A DNA stretch of 64,000 bases from Certhia americana (Eukaryota > Chordata > Aves > Passeriformes > Certhiidae), in contig CM031858.1 of the NCBI GenBank assembly GCA_018697195.1, positions 87,511,277 through 87,575,276 of the forward strand, written 5' to 3'. Each line of letters starts with the position of its first letter. Positions within the stretch are counted from its first letter, which is position 1. This document shows, piece by piece, positions 59,601 to 64,000 of this stretch. Both the position numbers and the translations under genes were made by a program. Under the pieces are notes generated by a model. It worked only from the letters and a program-made list of their open reading frames with translations, searched no databases and was not told where the DNA came from.

Positions 59601-62600
59601 CTCATGGTGTCAAAAGTGATCAAATGTCTCCTTACCTGAATTGAAAACACTGAAGAAGCTGCATAACCAAGCATCTGCTTGATAAGGTGGAACATACCCA
59701 TGCAAGCACCCACCTGTACAGCCCTGGTGTTGGTGCCTTGTCTGAGCCAGAGAACATATGCTGAATGACAACTACCATATGAGATTACTGCCTGAGAGGA
59801 TTCTTCAAAGATCAAGATCACCCTTCAATAAAAATATTAGATATGTGTATTTTGTCCTATAGACCTGTATGGGTTCAGAGCAATATCTGTCTTTCTACAA
59901 GTAAGGAGGATCTGCATCACCATAGCTATTTATAATATAAACTTCATTTCAGCTTTTCTAAGCAGGTCTAAATCACAGACATCATCCTGCTTTCCTTGGC
60001 AGCTTAGTCCTCTACCTTCACCCCTCAGTAACTTGGTGAAATATGCTAATTTCCATCAGGATCTATTTGCTCCTGTTCCTTAGAAGGTGTCTGTGCAGGC
60101 CACAAGCTTAACAGAGCTGTGCCAGCTTATGGCAACAGGCATCAGCTGTGGTAAGACTTGCTTACCAAGCCTTGAGCACTGCTGTGTTCTGCCTTGTGCA
60201 TTACAGGCAACCTTTCCTTGAGCGTACTTGTCTGGAGGAACAGAAAAGGCAGGATACACCTGAGGTGCTTGGATGGTTCCTAGGCATTAAATCTATTTAG
60301 TCACTGCTTGAAACTAAATCTATTTGGGGGCTGTTTGATGACTTTAGTTAATTAAAAGGCTCTTATTTAATGCTGGTTACTCTTACATTTAGTGGAAAAA
60401 AAAGAGATTATTTCCAATATTGTCTCTTTGGATAAGAAGAATTAGCTGCTTTTGCTGATATTATCTCTTCTTAGTAAGTAACGAAGAAAGAGTCATTATT
60501 GTCTCTTGAACCTGAAGAAATGTCAAAGGTATTAAAACATTGACATTTTGTTTCAGTGAGATCTGTGAGATAAACCAGTAAGCTGCCTGAAGGCAAGATC
60601 TGAGATTACTCATCTGATTCTGTTGCTGTGATATGGCATTGTGGCATAAAATTGCTGTGAGTCACCCCCTCCCCTGTCAAGGTTCACACAAATGGCTGTG
60701 CACTATTTATCATGGTTATAATGGACTCAAAAGGAACAGAACTAGAAACCGAGAGCTGTTTGTGGTGCTGATTTTCAGAACAAAATAAGAGCTTTTTAGA
60801 ATTTGTATTTCTTTTTACTAGTGCCAAATGAAATACTGCACATTACCTGATCAGATGATGCTGAGAAAAAACCAGTATTAATTCCTTTGGGTTCAGCCGG
60901 TTAGTGTTCAGAATCATCTAAATGCACTAAAAAATCCTAATTATTTCTCCTAAATTAATCTCATTTCTTCCACCTATCTTTTCTGGTTACATTTTTTTCT
61001 TATTACAGTCCTTTCCAACTGCATTGAGAAGTCAAGATGAAAAAATACTTGCCTGGTGAAAAGACCTATCCTGTCTGTGTGTCCAAGATGCCAGTTCTTC
61101 TTCTTCATCTCCTGGGGACTCTGTCTACTGTCCTTCAGCCTTGTGCTGGTGCCTTTAGGCTTACCATGGCCCATATTTCTTAACTTGCTTGAGTTAAACC
61201 ATACAGAGGCAGGCAGTTGTCATCCAGCATGTATCAGCGGCCTCGGTTTCTCTCTTTGCTGGCCAGGACAGCCTGCGGGATGCCCTCGGCTTATTTCACC
61301 CTTCCTCCAGGATGCCTGAAACTGTCACAGATCACAGTGGGACAGCCATTCCACCAGCACAATTCTTCCCTTTCTCTGTGTTTTAGAGGCAATAAATACT
61401 TCTGGGCTTTCACAAAAAAACAAAGCCAAATAGGAAGAATGGTGCTTTTCACTGCCTGATAAAAGCAGATTAAGGGTTTTTTTTCCCATTTCTTTGTTAT
61501 AGAAAGTGGTAAGAAATGAGCTGTAGCACTACAGTAATGAGCATCAGCCGACAGTCTTTCTCTACTAACCTGAGGCCTGGCTAGCACACAAACCAGTGCA
61601 AAAGCAGAGAAACCTTGGTGTCATTAAAACCCAAATTTTCTCAAACACCACTTTTGAATGAAATGGATTTTAGCATCAAAAATCCCATTATCACCATCAC
61701 TTCAGCCTTCACAGAGTAAGGAAGCTACTCAAGCTATAGCAAGGCCCTATGCCTTCTCACTAACTCTGTTCTGGGTCTTGTTGTTTAGCCTGGAGAAAAG
61801 ATAACTAACAGAGAACCTCGTTAATGACTGAGTATCTGAAGGGAGGGCACCAAGAGGATGGATCCAGGCTCTTCCTGGCAGTGCAAAGCAATAGGACAAG
61901 AGGCAATGGGCAGAAGCTGGTGCAAAGGAAGTTCCCCCTGAATATGAGGAAGAACTTCTCTACTGTGCAGGTGACCATGCACTGGAAGAGGTTGTCTAGA
62001 GATGCTCCCTCCTTATTCAAGATTTGCCAACACTCAGGTCTTTTTTCTAAGGAGAAGTGAGAACTTTTTCAGTTTTGAGTGGTGGAGTTTCTTCTGAGTG
62101 GGGACAATGCTTTATTCCTCTCAGACCCTGAACAAGCTTGATATATCTTGTGCCCAGAGCAGAGGGATTTACATCAGTCTCCATGCCCCTGGAGCCTTTC
62201 AGCTGAGATAGCTCAACCCTGCAGAGATGGAAAGTTCCTATGTAGTTACCCAGGCTACCAAAGGTTTCTATTTATTATAGCGTGTTTTCAGTGGTGAACC
62301 CTCTCAAGAGCCCAAAGACAAGGAAAGCCCATTCAGCAGGGCTGCACTGACTGTGGAATTTTGCTCAGCCATTGCTGAGGCTTTCGTTGGGCTCTCTTTT
62401 TGCCACTCAGAAATGCTCAATTTCAATGGCTCAAGTCTCCTTGAGATATTTCAATACAGCTCTCAAACACTCCCCACTCAACCATTCCCCACTATTCCCT
62501 TGCTGGAAAGCAGACATAGCTGCTATGATAAAGCTCCTGCTCCAAGGAGGAAAGGGAATGAAAACAGACAATCACCCCAGTCTCTGCAGGCCAGAAGCTG

Positions 62601-64000
62601 CAGATACATTTTCATGCGGCAGATGTTTGCATGGAGAGAACTCACAGATTCAGTTCGTGAAATACATCCCATACTCAGACTTCTCTCCATGTCTCTTCTT
62701 CCTCACCAGAGGAAGATCCAACCTTGATTTTGATTATCTACTTAATGCTCAAAAAAAAATATCCCAGACTATCCCTAAAAGCCTCTTGCCATGTATCCAG
62801 GCCCAGATGCAACCTGCAGGAAGCCTCAAAGTTAGAAGAGCCAGAACTCACAGTGGACCCAGGCTGGTACTGGCACATGAGACACAGATATAATCAGGAG
62901 AGGGACACCACCAAATAAAACCAGCAGCTCCATCACAGCTTCCGGTCGTTCTCTGCCTTTCTGCAGCTTTGTCTGCCTTCAGAGTGCAGAGAACAGGGCA
63001 CACACCCCATAGCACACCCTAGCAAAAGGTCAAAGTGAAAACAATCTCTCTTGGGCTGTAGCTGTTTTTGGCTCTTCCTTTTCCTGAAGCCTGGTCCCTG
63101 CAGACACCTAGCTCCTCCATCAATCCCTCCATTCCTAGGCCTGTCCAGTGCACTGGACTCCTCTTGTTTGTCTCCTTGCTGAACTGTCATTCCCTATGGT
63201 GCTTGACAAACCTCTTCCCCAGGACTTCTGCCCCATGTCCTGTCTCCACCCTGGCACAGTGGGTGAGGTCTGTGCACTTCCTGAGTCTCTTCAAGCCAAA
63301 CGGGCAAAGCTCAGCCCTGAGGATTTGTAAAACCCGAACCATGCCAGGCACAGAGAAGAAAATAACTCTGCTATCTTTTTCTGAGCAGGCTGCAGCTTCA
63401 TGCCTTCGTTATGTATTACTCTTGTCATCAGCCGAAAAGCATGCAGGAAAACAGCCAAGCCTAGCTTATCAAATGTGCCTGGTAAGAATATCTTGTGGTT
63501 TAAAGCCTTGGCACAGCACAGAGCACAGACAAATGCTTCCGCTGCAACTGTTTGAATTTTCCTGGCTACTTTGGAGGCAGGCCAAGGGAACCAGTCTCAC
63601 CCTGAAGCTGGTCATGTATGAGTGTCTTGCTGAACCAAGGCCAAAATTTCCCTAGAAGAAAAAAGGCAGAGATTGTATAAGCATGAAAATAAAAAACAAC
63701 AAAAAAAATATTTCCATAAGGCATGGAAATGAGGAACAAATCTACAGTAAATTAGCTAGAGATGAACATTTGTATTCAGATTTCATTAACTTGCACATCT
63801 GGTTAAAAAGAGGCATGATTTATTGCAAGCTCTAAGGAGATGTATGGGCCTCTATTAAGTGATTAGGGAGAGTTGTCTCCCTCCTCCCCCAATCATTTTG
63901 TTTCCTGTTTTAATTTCATAATAGCTGGTTTGAAATTTCCACAAACACTAATGGTATCTGTTTTCCCTTGTGAGAGTTCAGCTCCTTTGATAATCAAAGA
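53690..64000. other. Intergenic region towards the right edge
   Basis: No exon of the expected next gene (EPB41L4B in human) was recognised. The segment holds one CR1 fragment and some stretches with the look of conserved non-coding DNA (about 58140-58420, 60290-60400 and 63660-63900). Open frames of 124 to 195 codons at 62353-63655 on the plus strand do not resemble known proteins. Confidence 0.65.
61785..62030 (+). repeat. CR1 LINE remnant (3' ORF2/UTR region)
   Basis: Recognisable CR1 phrases occur in order: TTTAGCCTGGAGAAAAGATA, CTGAAGGGAGGGCACCAAGA, AATAGGACAAGAGGCAATGG, GAGGAAGAACTTCTCTACTG and GCACTGGAAGAGGTTGTCTA. The copy is old and truncated at both ends, and its open frames are remnants without function. 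Confidence 0.85.

Noticed and set aside
63068..63655. 195-codon plus-strand open frame
   Set aside because: It has no recognisable domain, irregular composition and no neighbouring exons. Its length is not exceptional for this much sequence at this GC content.
53690..64000. Exons of EPB41L4B, the expected next gene
   Set aside because: No FERM-domain or EPB41L4B C-terminal sequence was recognised on the minus strand, so the gene probably begins beyond the right edge.

Overview
This is vertebrate nuclear DNA, almost certainly from a bird. The genes are split into short exons with GT-AG introns, the promoters are CpG islands, and the recognisable interspersed repeats are 3' ends of CR1 LINEs (about 23585-23683, 36089-36290 and 61785-62030). 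One further block (about 11290-11820) resembles a dispersed LTR-type repeat that I associate with songbirds. The species cannot be fixed from the sequence.

Two protein-coding genes can be supported, both on the minus strand. TMEM245 occupies the left part. Exon 1, with the initiator ATG at 29844-29846, lies in a CpG island at about 29160-30160. Exons 2 to 6 follow at 20106-19989, 18921-18820, 17922-17815, 12839-12615 and 8580-8411. The joined frame is open through all six exons (1353 nt, 451 codons, about the first half of the protein), and the remaining exons lie beyond the left edge. FRRS1L occupies 41782-48367 in five exons. Exons 2 to 5 are highly conserved and end in a hydrophobic C-terminal tail. 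Exon 1 is in a CpG island, has no in-frame ATG, and carries apparently compensating indels relative to the mammalian protein as I remember it. TMEM245 followed by FRRS1L on the same strand matches the human 9q31.3 order, where EPB41L4B comes next; I see no EPB41L4B exon here.

The layout by region is as follows. Positions 1-8410 are partial TMEM245 intron 6, and 8411-29846 is TMEM245 from exon 6 back to exon 1. Positions 29847-30160 hold the TMEM245 promoter, including a ZNF143-type motif. Positions 30161-41781 are intergenic DNA plus the FRRS1L 3' UTR, whose end is not fixed. Positions 41782-48367 are FRRS1L, and 47720-48880 is its CpG island. Positions 48900-64000 are intergenic and hold an unexplained CpG island at about 53150-53680, AT-rich repeats, one CR1 fragment and a few blocks that look like conserved non-coding DNA.

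The two genes are neighbours by conserved synteny. TMEM245 is a polytopic membrane protein of the AI-2E-transporter-like family with no settled role. FRRS1L is a DOMON-domain protein of the neuronal endoplasmic reticulum needed for AMPA-receptor assembly. No CRISPR array, operon, tRNA, rRNA or intact mobile element was found, and nothing here amounts to a new multi-gene system. The most interesting items are the disturbed FRRS1L exon 1, the orphan CpG island, and signs of a plus-strand transcript starting inside the FRRS1L island.
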